Below, piece by piece: positions 22,398-34,507 of a stretch of 64,000 nucleotides of DNA. Within the stretch, counting starts at the first letter, position 1, and the number at the start of each line of letters is the position of its first letter. The position numbers and the translations under genes were made by a program. The notes under the pieces are model-generated. The model saw only the letters and a list, made by a program, of their open reading frames with translations. It was not told the DNA's origin and searched no databases. Source of the DNA: Verpa conica (taxonomy: Eukaryota; Ascomycota; Pezizomycetes; Pezizales; Morchellaceae); assembly GCA_033030425.1 (NCBI GenBank), contig JAUFSD010000012.1, positions 1,426,001-1,490,000 of the forward strand, written 5' to 3'.

Positions 22398-25300
22398 GAC
22401 GAGAATATTTCTTGGGATCCGAGATGGATTCTAGCGAGTATTCTTTTTTTTTTCACTTGGGGGGGGAGTAGGGACGTTATATCAAGTGGCTACGGGAGAG
22501 ACAGACTGGATGAGTAGAAACGAGCGACTAGTTTGGAAACAAGGCAAAAGTGAGTGAGAGGCACAGAGGCTGATGGGGATCTTCGACCAGAGAAGACTAG
22601 GGATGGACTTGAAGCAGAGTAAGAATTTGAAGATGCACCAGGCTGAGTGAGAGTGAGAGGGATAACTAGAATAGAAAAAGCAAACACGGTCAGAGGTCAG
22701 GTGGTAATGAGAGAAAGCCGACCGTTGGCTGCTAAAGATGGAGGACACGGATTGATTGTGATAGGTGATGAGATAATGATGGAGGGGGAGGGGGGGAAGG
22801 GGGGAAGGGGAGAACAAAGAGGGGAGAGAAGGGGGAGAAGGGAAGGGGGAAGGGGGGAAGGGGACAAGAGAGAACTCAAGAACTCTCACTCTCTCACTCT
22901 CACCAAGAACAAAGAACATTGGAATCCAGGGGCTCTCCTTCCCTATTCAAGGACATGAAACACACGTAAGCCGAGAGGAGCCTCAACCCTCCCCCTTTCC
23001 GGTTTGACGGCTGTCGCTTGTGGACGGAATGGGCGTCTTGACACCAGGAGGGGAGGCTGTGCAGAGTGCTATTCCAGCAGTCTCCGCTACCCAGCAGCAG
23101 TCTCCCCGCAACCCATCCGCGTATGCACTCAGAGATGAGCATTGACTGCTCTCTCTGCAACTGCATATGTAAAGGCATGCATGCACCACTTACACGCCCA
23201 ACGGTGCCTCTGAAACCCCCCGTAGACGAGCGCCTAAGTGCAAGTGTAGATACCTACCTTTTTGGACCAGCCCTGACTGGCTATACACTCAGTAACCTGC
23301 GCTTCTGGCTGGCACCCGATCCAATTTAAATGCTTTGATTGCTCGAGTTCACTCATCAAAGCTGCTGTTGGGATACATGTCGGTCCCTGCCTCTGCTTGC
23401 TAGCTTACCGCTGCCGCATCTACGCCATTCCCTAAACAATTCTCCGACGTGAATTCGAATCTGTAAGGGGGGGGAAGGGTGCACCAGGGTTAGGGTTGGT
23501 TGCCTGCCCATGCCCACCCAAGGCTCTCTGCAAGGCGCATATCGTGACGATGGTAACCGTCAAAGAGGTTTCGGCCAGGCTCTTGTTGGAAATACAGCTC
23601 TTGAGAAATATATAAAACGATCCCAGTCTTGCATTTTGAATTAAAAGCAACATTTCATACCAATGTCATGTGGTTGGTCCTATATTGGTAGTGGGCTATT
23701 GATGTAGGTGTACTCTGGTCTTGGGTATTGAATTCTTCCCTTCATTACTTGTTCCCTCGTTACTCCCCCGTTATTCCCTCAGACATTACGTCGGTCCCCA
23801 TCGTTAGTCGGGCTCTCGCAGTGCCGCGTGGACGGATTGCATGGCAGCTTGGCATATTTCCCGTATTATTTCGGGTGCTCACACTGCTCGTAAGAGTTTG
23901 CAACATTCCAAAAATAAGGAAGATGACAAATCGGGCATCGCTTACATGGGCACTCGTGGTGATCACTCCCGCTGGGATCCGGCTTGTGCAAAGATCAGAG
24001 CAGGCTGTCTGGGCTTGCTTCACAGCCACTCACTCATTTCGCAGATCTTGGCTGGTGTTGCATCCTGGCATACTTAAAACCGTAGCACATTTGGGTATCC
24101 GTATATCCGTTCTGGCAGTAGTTGTTGAGGGGGCAATAGTAGTTGGTAGAGAACTTAATAATTCCAGCTCGTATGCAATTACTGACTATAATTCGTGAAT
24201 TATATTTGTCATATATCCCTAAGTGGAACTCTATACTCACGGCCTTGGACAACTCATGAAAAATACCTACAACATTTGTACCCCCCACCAGTTCACCCCT
24301 CTCTTATCCTCCGCTTCCTTCATAGAAGCATGTAATCTCAATCTCAGGTACAATCTCCTCCCTCTTCCCGATGATCTTCCACCCCCAACTCCTTCAAAGT
24401 CTTCCCCCAGACTGTGCTTGGATCATCCCTATGGAAACTAAACGGCACCCTCGCACTCTTCAACGGATTCGTAGTGGCTCTAGGAACTCTATTCCTCGAA
24501 GCCGAACGAAGTATCAACGGATACATCAAGATCACATCTCGTTGATCTCATGGAACTCACTATACCCCTCTATTACCCTCTTAACCCAGCCCCTGGTACT
24601 CTGATTCCTCCCCAACAGGGACCATCCTCGGACTAACACCCCCCCGAATGATCCTTTAAATGCCCGCAATTCCATCCAACAGAAACCATCGTCTCCTACC
24701 TCAATATCCGAAAAGAGCGGCACGACCAACAAACCCCCCCCTGCTCCAGCGAACCCAAGAGAAATCCCCCATAAACTTGCCAATTATCCGGATTTGCCGG
24801 CGGGGGGACTCCCGAATGCTTGGTACCAAGATTGGCTATGAGCCCGTCTGACCATATTCCTGCGATACGGACTTTGTCGGTGCTGCTGCAGAGGGGCTCA
24901 CGCATTGTGCCCCAGAGATGCGGGTGAGAAGGTCTCAATGTGCTCTCGTTCGTTTGTATGCGGGTATGTTGGTGCGGGTCTTGCAGATAGGTGGATTTGT
25001 CGGTTGGGGGAGTACCCGAGATGGTCCTAGAGTTGGAAGGTCCAGGAGGTGGGTTTCTCGGCGCTGGAGGCGTGTGTGTTGCGGAGGTAGCCCGTAGGTC
25101 GTGAAGTTGGTGGTTTGGTCTGGTGTGGGGAGTTTGTATCCGCGGGGTGACATTGTGTGTAGTTATGGGGTTTGGTGTGTGTATATTTATGGTATTTTTT
25201 GGATAGTACTCTGGATGATGTTGAATAGAGGGTTTGAAGAAAATCGTTCCTTTGGATTAGAAACTGTAATAAAGGATCATTATTTGGGAATACCTACGGG

Positions 25301-27540
25301 GTGTGCGAAATTAGTATTGTGGCATAGCTGTACGAGCGCTGCTGGATTTCCCTGAATTCGGCGGCCCGATTTCTCCATGAGATCTGGGCATAAGTTATCA
25401 TATGATATTAGTTCAAGATCGTAGCTCGAGCGTGTTGGCCGATGGGTAGCTTGGAAGGGGATTTGGTACAAGATTATTCATCTGCTGGGAGGTGTCTTGT
25501 AGCTAGGCTCTATTTGTCTACTGGATAAATTGGTAGAGTGGGGTTAGGGTTGCGTGGGGGTCTTCTATATTTGGAAATGAATGAATTAATCACAAGTACA
25601 TGGATGGCTATTCAGATAAATATGGTAAGTCGTTTTTATAGGAAGGCTTTGGCAAATGCTAGTGTCATGATATTCCTGTATCGGTTTGTATTAATAGAGT
25701 GCCATATAAAGGGAATATTGTACTCAATTTAAGAAGAGAGATACATAAAACTGATAAGGGAAAGATCTACGCATGGATAAAGGGGGCCGAGAGTCACTAA
25801 TCAAATATCACAGTACTTTTATTAATTTACTAAGTAAATTTTACAATCTCAATGTCCTTCATGATTCTTTCAAGATGCCACTGGCATATGTGTTACTAAG
25901 ACGTTTTTGATCATAGTATATATTTCCCTAGAGTTGCCCTCCAAACACTTAGTATAGGTAATACCTTTTACTTTACCGACGATAAATCTATCTATTAACA
26001 CTATCAAAATCTAATCCGTGGGGAAGGACTTACTGCTGTAGTGTTGAACCTCCTTTATCCCCCATAGCGCTATCCTAAAGCTAGATATCACAATGATTTC
26101 AGCTATGAATATTTTTATATTCCTCCACTACCTTCCATCGTAGTTGCTTTATGAGAATATAATAGCTAGGGTGATTTGTCGGAATAAACCAATCAAAAGA
26201 ATATGCTTCAATACACTGTATCCTTTGATGGCGGATATCTCCGATATAGCTCTCCTATCATCTTTTTGATGTGAGATTTCTGATTCCATTGTAATGCCCA
26301 GCTCTTTAGCCTTTCCTATGGGGCCCTTGATATCTGCTACTAGTGTGGAGTTAGCTATGGTTCGAAGTGAGAGTTTACTAGAAAATATCTTACTGATAAC
26401 TTAGGAGACAGTATCCAAGGGTACTCTCTGGTTATATATGTCATGGAATTTATGGTAGGACTGATAAGCAGTACTTTCATCTTTAAACATAGATGGAATT
26501 AGTAAACGAATTATTAGAAGAGAGTGAAACTAGTAGGGGGTTGTACAGCAATGGCTATTGCGGTCATTCATGGATAGGCATCTGTAGCCGGTCTTGCTGG
26601 CCAGCTTCAGTGGACTAGGTATCCGTCCCGTATTTCGGGAGGAATTTTCCTGGGGACCAATATGATAACCTTGCATTCTTGTACCCTCTCCTGATCCTCA
26701 TACTTTGGTATGAATGTATAAGCCAAGCCTGCTTACCACTCCGGACTTGTCTGATATATTCTCGAGCATATCGTTCTCATTCGGCGAGCAATTGTTATCT
26801 TCCGGTAACTGATTGTTCTTCGGTGTCTCATAGAAGTTTTTGTATTTTGATTGAGAGTGGCTCCGCAGAAACCTTGGTGTTTTCAGGGTTAGGAAACCCC
26901 CAGCCAGCGATAACTCCGGGCGTCTCATGAGATCCTGTATTCTCATATTCAAGACCATACGGTGTGTAGAAAACCTGCCTCTGGGTATAGGAATGAATCA
27001 CTAGGGTTGAAGGGAGGATGATGGGAATAGAATGGTGATGGCCAAAAGTAATGAAGGTATCAACGTAGGAATGTTATCGAAAGGCTTGGCGTTTCTAGTC
27101 CAAGGTGGCCCCTAGTGACCACTTCAAGCGCTAGTTCACCTGTAGGCTGTATTGGGATAATATACATGTACTTATTAAAACACCATTCCGAAAATAAGGA
27201 TAGGATACTGTATCGATACACGAATTCCAAACTACCCGATTTAACTTAGGAAATTTTATAGAAGACTGTCCGGGATTGCCCTATCGTAAAATGCTCGTAG
27301 TTTATGCTAAAAAATGTATAAAAAATTGGCCGTAGAGACCTCACTCCAAAAAAGACTTTAAATCTCTATGAAACTTGTGACGAAGTGAATTCAAACAATG
27401 GTATCTCATAACCAAGACAAATAAAAACAAAAAACCAATCAACTCCGCGCTGATACGCTAAAACCCAAAAACTCGTGACCTATACACCCCCATACCTATC
27501 CTCATTAAAGATTATTCGTTACTCGTCTACAGGTAGTTTC
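22398..27540. other. Gene-free region of 5.1 kb
   Basis: No intact gene is supported. A G/GA-rich tract occupies about 22770-22870. Telomere-like GGGTTAGGGTT motifs occur at 23486-23499 and 25540-25552. Overlapping open frames on both strands at 24220-25480 could be a decayed gene (see findings), but no domain can be named. The promoter of the GH76 gene should lie just after 22397; TTATATC-type AT-rich sequence is present near 22475-22482. Confidence 0.45.
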
Positions 27541-28536
27541 TTAGAAGAACCTCCTTCTGCGACCGGTAGGCCTATCGCCAACGAGCGCGCTTTCATCGGC
27601 GTATTGCTTGTTGTTGGTCTTGTCCTTGCGACTAGAGAAACATGCGCCGCACCAGTAAATCGAGACGATGAGCATGGCAGCGACTGCACCCCAAGTCAAA
27701 CCGAGATACTTGGGTGAGTACGAGGCGGTGACTGATATATCCCTGAGTTTATCGTTGATGATATCGCGCATCTTGACAGCAATAGCAGTTGCGATTCCAG
27801 AAGCGATTCCAAGACTAAGGAAGGAAATCTGCAAATTATTAGCTCCAGCTATTTATGAAGGGTTGAGGGAAACGTACAAATGCAAATAGCCAGTTGAAGC
27901 AAGCAGCAAGACGGCTGGTGAAAAAGCCCGCGAACCCAATCAAGAAGCAAAGGCCCGCGGTCGCAATCCCGATGCAGTAAGTAATAAACATTGCTTTATA
28001 TGCAACATTCAAAGCGTTGACAGCAGACTGGACGTCCTGTGTCGGAAACCCAATATCTTCCAATGTGATTCCAGTGCCCGTATCGTTCAACTCTTTCTCC
28101 AAGATGGTAACGGGGTCGAACGTGAACATTGGCTTGCTAGTGCAATTCGTGACGACTTGCCTGGTCGAGCCCTCGCTGCCAGTGCTCTCCAAATCCCCCT
28201 CACAGTAACCCATTACCTCAGCAATGTAAAAGTCGTGGATACCGAGCTCGTCAGCAGCGGACCTGATGACGGAGCTGACGACATCATCCGAAATGTTATC
28301 TAAAATGGTGACACCAGTGGTGGGGACATTGATGGTGCCATTTCCGATATTATGGGTATCAAGCTACGAGCGAGAGTGTCAATGTGTGGTCCAAGAATGG
28401 GTAGCAAATCACAAAGTACCTTGATAATGTAGACATCAGTCAGAAAGCCTGTGTTGCGGCCGGCAAGGAGCACGAGAATTGATAGCACGAAGGCTACTGC
28501 GGAGAGCAGGATGGGGATGACTGCTGAAAAACGCAT
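27541..28536 (-). CDS. SUR7/PalI-type four-TM plasma membrane protein
   Basis: Three exons on the minus strand (28420-28536, 27878-28363, 27541-27828) with introns of 56 and 49 nt give 891 nt, 296 aa. TM1 is at about residues 5-25 (IPILLSAVAFVLSILVLLAG). A long extracellular loop holds the GYCEG motif (91-95), the hallmark of fungal SUR7/PalI proteins, and a second Cys in NCTSKP. Further TM segments are at about 163-187, 190-218 and 242-264, followed by a basic cytosolic tail ending RRRRFF. The family includes eisosome protein Sur7 and the pH-signalling protein PalI/Rim9. The 296-aa length and absence of a long C-terminal tail favour Sur7-like over PalI, but the exact member is not resolved. 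Confidence 0.85.
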
Positions 28537-31500
28537 GGTTGCGGCTGGTAGTAAGGTGAGGGAGAACGACTGTGGTTTCTCTACACACTCTACTCAGACT
28601 ACAAGAGATGGAAATCACAAGTTTCTATCAGCAGCAGGAGCAGCTGCAGTGGGGTAGAGAGTATGAATAGATTGATAGATTGATGGTCTTGATGGACTTG
28701 TGATAAGGACAAGGGATGTTCAGCAAGAAGGAGAGAACAGCACACAAATGTGGAAATGGACGTGGCAGAAGAAGGGCACAGGATTGACTAAATACAAGAA
28801 GTAGCCCACTGCTGACCGGTTCCCCTCTGCCCTACCGGTCGGTGCAGGCAGCAAATTGCGGGCCCGCACATAGCTACGTATCTCATAAGGCGCAGGAACG
28901 TCCCCAGATCCACCGTGCTCTTGGTACACTTGGTATTGGTGAAGCAGGTTTTGCTGTGTGGTGTGCACAGAGTCTCTGGGTGATAGGCCGAGACAATTGA
29001 CTGGTGAGTGACGCGTTGTGGAGCGGATGACGTCCGATACAGCCGCAAGAGGGTCCATGTGCAGCAGCAAGCGAGAGAACAGAGGGAAACCTGGCTATGC
29101 TTCTTCTTCGTCGCAGGGTAACCCGACTGCTCTATTGCAGAGCACAAGCAGGAGTAGTCAAGTATCCCGGTGCGTGGCGTTGCCAAGAGGCCATTACGTA
29201 TGCGAACATCTTTAATGTAGTTACCCTGCGTGTTGCACACCCACCGTGAGAAACCGGTAACATGCCCAATCCTGTCTTGCTAGCCAGATTAGGGATTGCT
29301 ACACTTGCCCAGCATCCCGGGAGAGCTAGAGCCTCCAAATGATCTCTCTCTAAGGCCGGTCTGCACTGCCTCCGCGTCGTCACGTCTCGGACAAAGAACC
29401 GAATACTACATGTATCGACAAACCCCCAGCTTGCAGAGTTTTTTCTGTAGAGCACAAGAAACACCGAGTTATCATGGGTGGCTTTTCGTGATGCTTATGT
29501 CCGAAAGTAAAAAGGTCTCGGCTGTCAGGTGATGTCAAATACGAAGTGCGGGACTGAAATAGCTCATAGAACGGGGCTGATCCGATCGATAAGATAAAGG
29601 AGTCTAATTACAGTAGCACTTCACAGTATCTCACTCGGAAAGCTAGTAGAAGACACGACATAAGACGCGTGTTGCCCCCTCGATTTTATCCTTCATTTCT
29701 TCAATCGGGCACCAATGCATATCTCTAGCACAGCCCCAAAGCACGTCTTATGAAATAACCCGACCGATGCAATTGCAAACACCACCATACAACTCAATGT
29801 GGACGTTGAAAATTTTCTCGGGGGATTGCTATTTTTATCTCTCTTTAATCCTCAGCCCTATCAAACAGCTTACTGCATTTTGATAACTTATCTTGGGGTC
29901 AATAACCCGCTTCGCTACAGGCAGAATCCGGGATGGGCGTACATGTAACTTTTGCACACAGTTATTGTATCCTACGGGGGCTTTCGGGCTGCCTGCCGAG
30001 GGGCAATAAACTCAGATCAAATTAAGGACCATGATCGGGTGCCATTGCTTAAATTGCTAAGTCAGAAGGCCCACGACGCGTGTCACCTCTTGTTTCTTTA
30101 ATGCAATTTTTCTCGAAAGTAGGGCCTACTTATCATATTTCTGCGTGGACTTCAAGTTGCGCAATGTTCTGAAGTACGCTAAACCGATTAAAGCGGAAAT
30201 AGCCGTTGAAACCACTAATAGCACTAAAGCATTCTATTTGAGTAGACCGTTTCTATACTCAGTACTCTGCATTGGTTTTTCATTCAGCCACAAATTACCG
30301 ACTATCGGGGGTGTCTATTATCTGGCGATCAAATAGTGTGCTACAAGGGGTATCCACTAATTACTACTTGGGAAGTCTTGGAATAAATTTATCAGCTACT
30401 TATAGCTAATCATTTGAATTAATGAATCGTACAGTATATAGAAATAACATTCGTCATGAAAGACTACGTAACAAAAGAAAGAAAAAACAAATGAATGTGT
30501 GACTGCAATGCAGTAGCTAAACATTAAGTAAATTAAGGAACCACCTTGGGATTCTAGACAGTTTAGTGCCTTGACCAATTGGTAGCCCGAGATCTGGTTT
30601 TCTCTAGCTTATTACTTAGATAGCGCAATTATGTCGGCTCTTCTATTAGCTTCGGGGCTGAGAAACCCAGAGGAGGTTCATCTTAGGAATTGTTGGAGAT
30701 TCTGTAGAACTAATCGCTTTGATGGGGGTGGTTCATCGTAGGGTCGAAGGCCATGATACCACGGCATTGACCAATGGTATTAATGGTATTAAGCGCTTTT
30801 TAGCCAACCAAGTAATCTGGTGAAATATATTAGTAAACATTGGAACAAGTATTATATGAATGAGGGACCAACCGTAGATTAAGTGAACGGAGTGGCGGAA
30901 CATGCCGGTATGGGTGGTATTTTTTCTGACGAAATTCGACCAAAGTTGTTCTAGTGCATTTATACAATTGAGTGCCGGGAAACCCTTGAATTGAGGGCTC
31001 TAGGGCCATCCCGGGCCGTAAAAAACTTCCACAAACCGCGATCCAGAGACTCCGGCAGACTCATAGCTGAGTATCTTGTAGGAGAGTAGTTTGCTCGCGT
31101 AAAGACTCTGTCTTATGGCACGTGCCACTTGAGCTTCAGAAGGGAGCGGTCGGGCCTTGAGGTATGCATCCCATGCCTGTAGTTGGTCTAGGAAGGAAGT
31201 CTCACGGGACTCGAACATAATAGAAGGGAGCATTTTCACTTGTCTAGAAGTTGGTGAATATATCTTTTGTTGGATGCGAAGTACAATCGGGGTGGAATTA
31301 TTGCTTGTGAACACGTAGGATATACTGTAGGAATATCTCTGACGAGGAATACCAGTGGTATATATCGTGAAGGTGGCGGTCGATGGGGGGAAGTCACTTG
31401 ATCTTTGGATGAGTCGAGTACGTAGCTCTCTATTTGTTTACTTATACAGAAAAATCTTTTCACTGAGATTTGAATGATGCCGACAATCCCGTCATAGTAA

Positions 31501-32896
31501 TAACGGTTGAAACTATCTTTACACTGATTCTTTATTTACTGGCGAATGGAAAAAGATGAGGCTGAGTGCTTCAATCATGAGGCCAAGTACCTACGCCATT
31601 GGCGAAGGAATCTCCCGACAATAGTAACCACTGAGTTTCTTACACTGGGCGGTAAGACATGATTTTGTTGGCACCATCTAGTGTAAGAACTGCGGGCTTA
31701 GACCGCGGGGGAGGGGGAGTATTGTTGATGCGAGATGACAGCTCTTTGGGAAAAACGACCAGCGGCACCTTTTCCGAAGACAATGGGAAATGCTTTAGAT
31801 GCATTGCTGGTGTTGCATCAACAGGGTTTCTCCCCCTTTTTCTATTGTTTTCTGTAACGGTCGCTGCTTGTAGCTTGCCGAGGCTGATTGGACCATTCAT
31901 GCAATAGCCACACATTGTTACTGCGCCACACGAGAGCCTCCAGTAAGGGGGATTTATTCTCGGAGCGAGTATATGTGTGGCACCATGTTCATTCCAACTA
32001 TCCTACTCATGCATGATACAAAGAACCCCCCCCCCTTCCGTCGAGTGATAGAATGTGTCATGTCTAGAATGTTTGCTTCAATCATCTACTCTAACCTATT
32101 TGAGTGTGTGTGTGTGATCTAATTTTAGCTACACAGATGACCATGCAAGGCGGCTTTGGGTAGCCCAAGGCGAGATCTCGCACTCCACTCGGGGTAGACA
32201 GACAACAATGTGGGAATGATTTCTGTTGACAACGGTTTACAGCTTGGAGTAAGAATTTAGAGATTTGGACTCTCGGGTTCTTTTTTACTTCCGATGCCGT
32301 TTAGTGTGTTTCTAAAAGTATTCGGCTACGGAAGCTGTATTTGCCGGTTGGTATGACCTAGTTCTTGGTGAGGGTCGCTATATATATGGGGCTTACCTTT
32401 TGTTATCAATCTCGTGGTCGAACACACTCCTAACGGAAGGCGCTGTTTTTTGGGGGGGGATTGTCGTGCAAACTTATTTTTGAGGGTATTATATTAAGCT
32501 TCGTAGATCGAAAATATATGGATCAGGAGCTAGCTTCATAAGGGATGTGATAGAAGGGTGGAAGGGTTTCCAATACGTCGTGGAATTCTAAAAATAGGGG
32601 TTCATACGCTAGAAAGAAGAGGTAAAATAGGTATGGAGCTGCTATGTAATAAAGTTCCTGTATGTACCCCGTCGGAGACTTACTGATCGGGATAGGTTCT
32701 AGTGTTTTGTTGTCGTAGATTTCGATAGCAATCGTAGGCTATAAACTCGCTATCATCGCTTCTAGGTGCTCGAATAAATAGTAAAACAAACTAATCGCTA
32801 CTTCGGGTACCTTCTTACCGTTTGGCTTCTGCTCTTGTAGAGTTTTACACCGACGTTAGGTTCTAAAAACAGCTTCTGCTAGTGGTTCCTCGTATA
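28537..32896. other. Gene-poor region of 4.4 kb
   Basis: Apart from a weak two-exon candidate at 31000-31915, no gene is supported. Most of the sequence is AT-rich with scattered short frames. The last part (32840-32896) leads directly into the hairpin element. The promoter of the SUR7-like gene should be just after 28536. Confidence 0.45.
31000..31915 (-). CDS. Possible small unrecognised protein (weak model)
   Basis: Two minus-strand segments, 31644-31915 and 31000-31243, can be joined in frame by a GTAAGA donor and a CTAG acceptor to give 171 aa. The second segment reads like real protein (SFLDQLQAWDAYLKARPLP, then AQVARAIRQSLYASKLL), with mixed charged residues. The implied intron is 400 nt, far longer than any other in the window, so an internal exon may be missed or the two parts may be unrelated. 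No domain is recognised. It may be spurious. Confidence 0.2.
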
Positions 32897-32910
32897 CTAG
32901 CGAAGCCGAG

Positions 32911-32925
32911 AGATCATTAAATCAC
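32911..32925 (+). repeat. Left target-site duplication of the LINE
   Basis: AGATCATTAAATCAC here is repeated exactly after the poly(A) tail at 38018-38032. The first A could belong to the tail, so the duplication is 14 or 15 bp. Confidence 0.9.
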
Positions 32926-33022
32926 CATCCCCTCTATTTTCTCAGTTTTTGAAATTCAACACCAAAAATTTGCGTGGCAACCGTTTTTCCACACCAAACT
33001 CACAAAAATCCCAGGCTTCAAA

Positions 33023-34507
33023 ATGCCAAGCCTTGACCCCTCCCTCTCTGAAATCTATGACAACCTACAAACTGGTCTTATTGACCATGAAATAGGCATG
33101 CCAAACTCCTCTCTCATCTCTTCTACTGTCGCCAGCGCCATGAATGACGACAATACTTCCCCCATGGAAAAGCTGCTCCTCACCCTTCTCTGTTCTACCT
33201 TTAAGGTCGCGGCTCAGGCCAAACATGCCGCCCTCGAACTCTCCCATCAGCTCGATTCAATCACCGCCGTAGTCGATGACATTCAGACAAAGACTCGGTA
33301 CGCCTCCAACCATCCCCCCACCAACGTTTACGACCGCTTCGAGAGGCTTGAAGCCATCGTTAAAAATATTAAAAATTCAACCTCTTCCTCCCCTGCAACC
33401 TTTCCCCATCAAAGAACACAACCAACTCCTCCTGCTGGTCCCTCCTATCAGAGTCCTTCCGCCAAGTCTCCCCCCAAGCCGATCACTGTCACCGAAAAGG
33501 TGTCTTATGTTGACGCAGCTAAGTCGGCTGCCAACACTACCCCAAAAAAGACCACCAACTCTCGCCCCAAGCAACCGAAGGTCACGGAGGATAAGCCCAA
33601 GACCCTGCCCACTGCCCAGCGAAGGTTCTTTTCGTCTAGACAAACCCCTTCCCCCCTCAAAGACTCCGAATCTCTTGTTCAACGTCTCCCTGCTCTCCTA
33701 GGCCAGTTCCTCGCCAAAGGAGGACAAGTTGCCCCTGTTACCTCCCTCACAGTCTCTATCAATCAACAAGGAGCTGTCTCAGTTACCGCCCCCCCAACAG
33801 TCCCAGCTTCCACATACGCTCCCTTCTTCGAAGGGCTCACCGCCATCCTCAACCAAACGGTCAACGATCCCATGAACCCGTTTCAGCTGTTCAAACAAGC
33901 CCCCACCACCTGTGACGTAGCTGTCAGAGGCATCCCACTAAGCGAGTTTCCCGATCTCGCCCACTTAAAAAAGACCTTCCCTGAAGCGGTGAAACTCGCA
34001 ACAGGGATCACTCCCCTCGACACCCGCTTTCTCACCGCCGACGACACCGCCCGAAACACTCAAAAGTTCTCAACAGTTGTCATCACTGTCACTGCTGAGG
34101 AAGCATCCATCATTGGCACCACCATCAGACTTTTTTCGCGCCCCCGCCACTGCTCCGTCATGTGGTCAGCCTCCAAAGCCACTCTCTGCCGCAACTGCTA
34201 TAAATTCGGCCACCCAACCAAAGGGTGCAAACAAAAAGAGCCCACCTGCCCCATCTACTCCCTAAGTCACTCTAGGGACAAACACCAGTGCGCCGTTACT
34301 ACGTGCCCTGGCCACGTCCGCCCAAAACCCAACTGCTGTGTCGCCACCCCCTCCAAGTGTGTCAACTGTGGAGGAAACCACACGACAAATTTCTCGAAAT
34401 GCGCTCACCGCATTTCTATCATTAACAAACTTAGAGAGGGACTTACCCAGGAGGCCCAATCCTCTTCAGAAGCCACCGAGGAAGTGGCTATGAATGACAC
34501 CAATTAA
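33023..34507 (+). CDS. LINE ORF1 protein with CCHC zinc knuckles
   Basis: 494 aa. The N-terminal half is predicted helical then Pro/Ser-rich and basic. An RRM-like or Gag-like central region (about 225-385) precedes a zinc-knuckle cluster beginning near residue 389. The first knuckle (CRNCYKFGHPTKGC) is canonical CX2CX4HX4C. The second begins CPIY, with Tyr where the second Cys is expected. The third is CVNCGGNHTTNFSKC. ORF1 proteins bind the element RNA and form the RNP. The stop TAA abuts the ORF2 ATG with no spacer, which suggests translation by termination-reinitiation. ORF1 is intact. Confidence 0.9.
   Translation: MPSLDPSLSEIYDNLQTGLIDHEIGMPNSSLISSTVASAMNDDNTSPMEKLLLTLLCSTFKVAAQAKHAALELSHQLDSITAVVDDIQTKTRYASNHPPTNVYDRFERLEAIVKNIKNSTSSSPATFPHQRTQPTPPAGPSYQSPSAKSPPKPITVTEKVSYVDAAKSAANTTPKKTTNSRPKQPKVTEDKPKTLPTAQRRFFSSRQTPSPLKDSESLVQRLPALLGQFLAKGGQVAPVTSLTVSINQQGAVSVTAPPTVPASTYAPFFEGLTAILNQTVNDPMNPFQLFKQAPTTCDVAVRGIPLSEFPDLAHLKKTFPEAVKLATGITPLDTRFLTADDTARNTQKFSTVVITVTAEEASIIGTTIRLFSRPRHCSVMWSASKATLCRNCYKFGHPTKGCKQKEPTCPIYSLSHSRDKHQCAVTTCPGHVRPKPNCCVATPSKCVNCGGNHTTNFSKCAHRISIINKLREGLTQEAQSSSEATEEVAMNDTN

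Noticed and set aside
23728..24198. 156-codon frame on the + strand with an overlapping 89-codon minus frame
   Set aside because: Hydrophobic but without family motifs; both strands are open over the same bases, which suggests chance.
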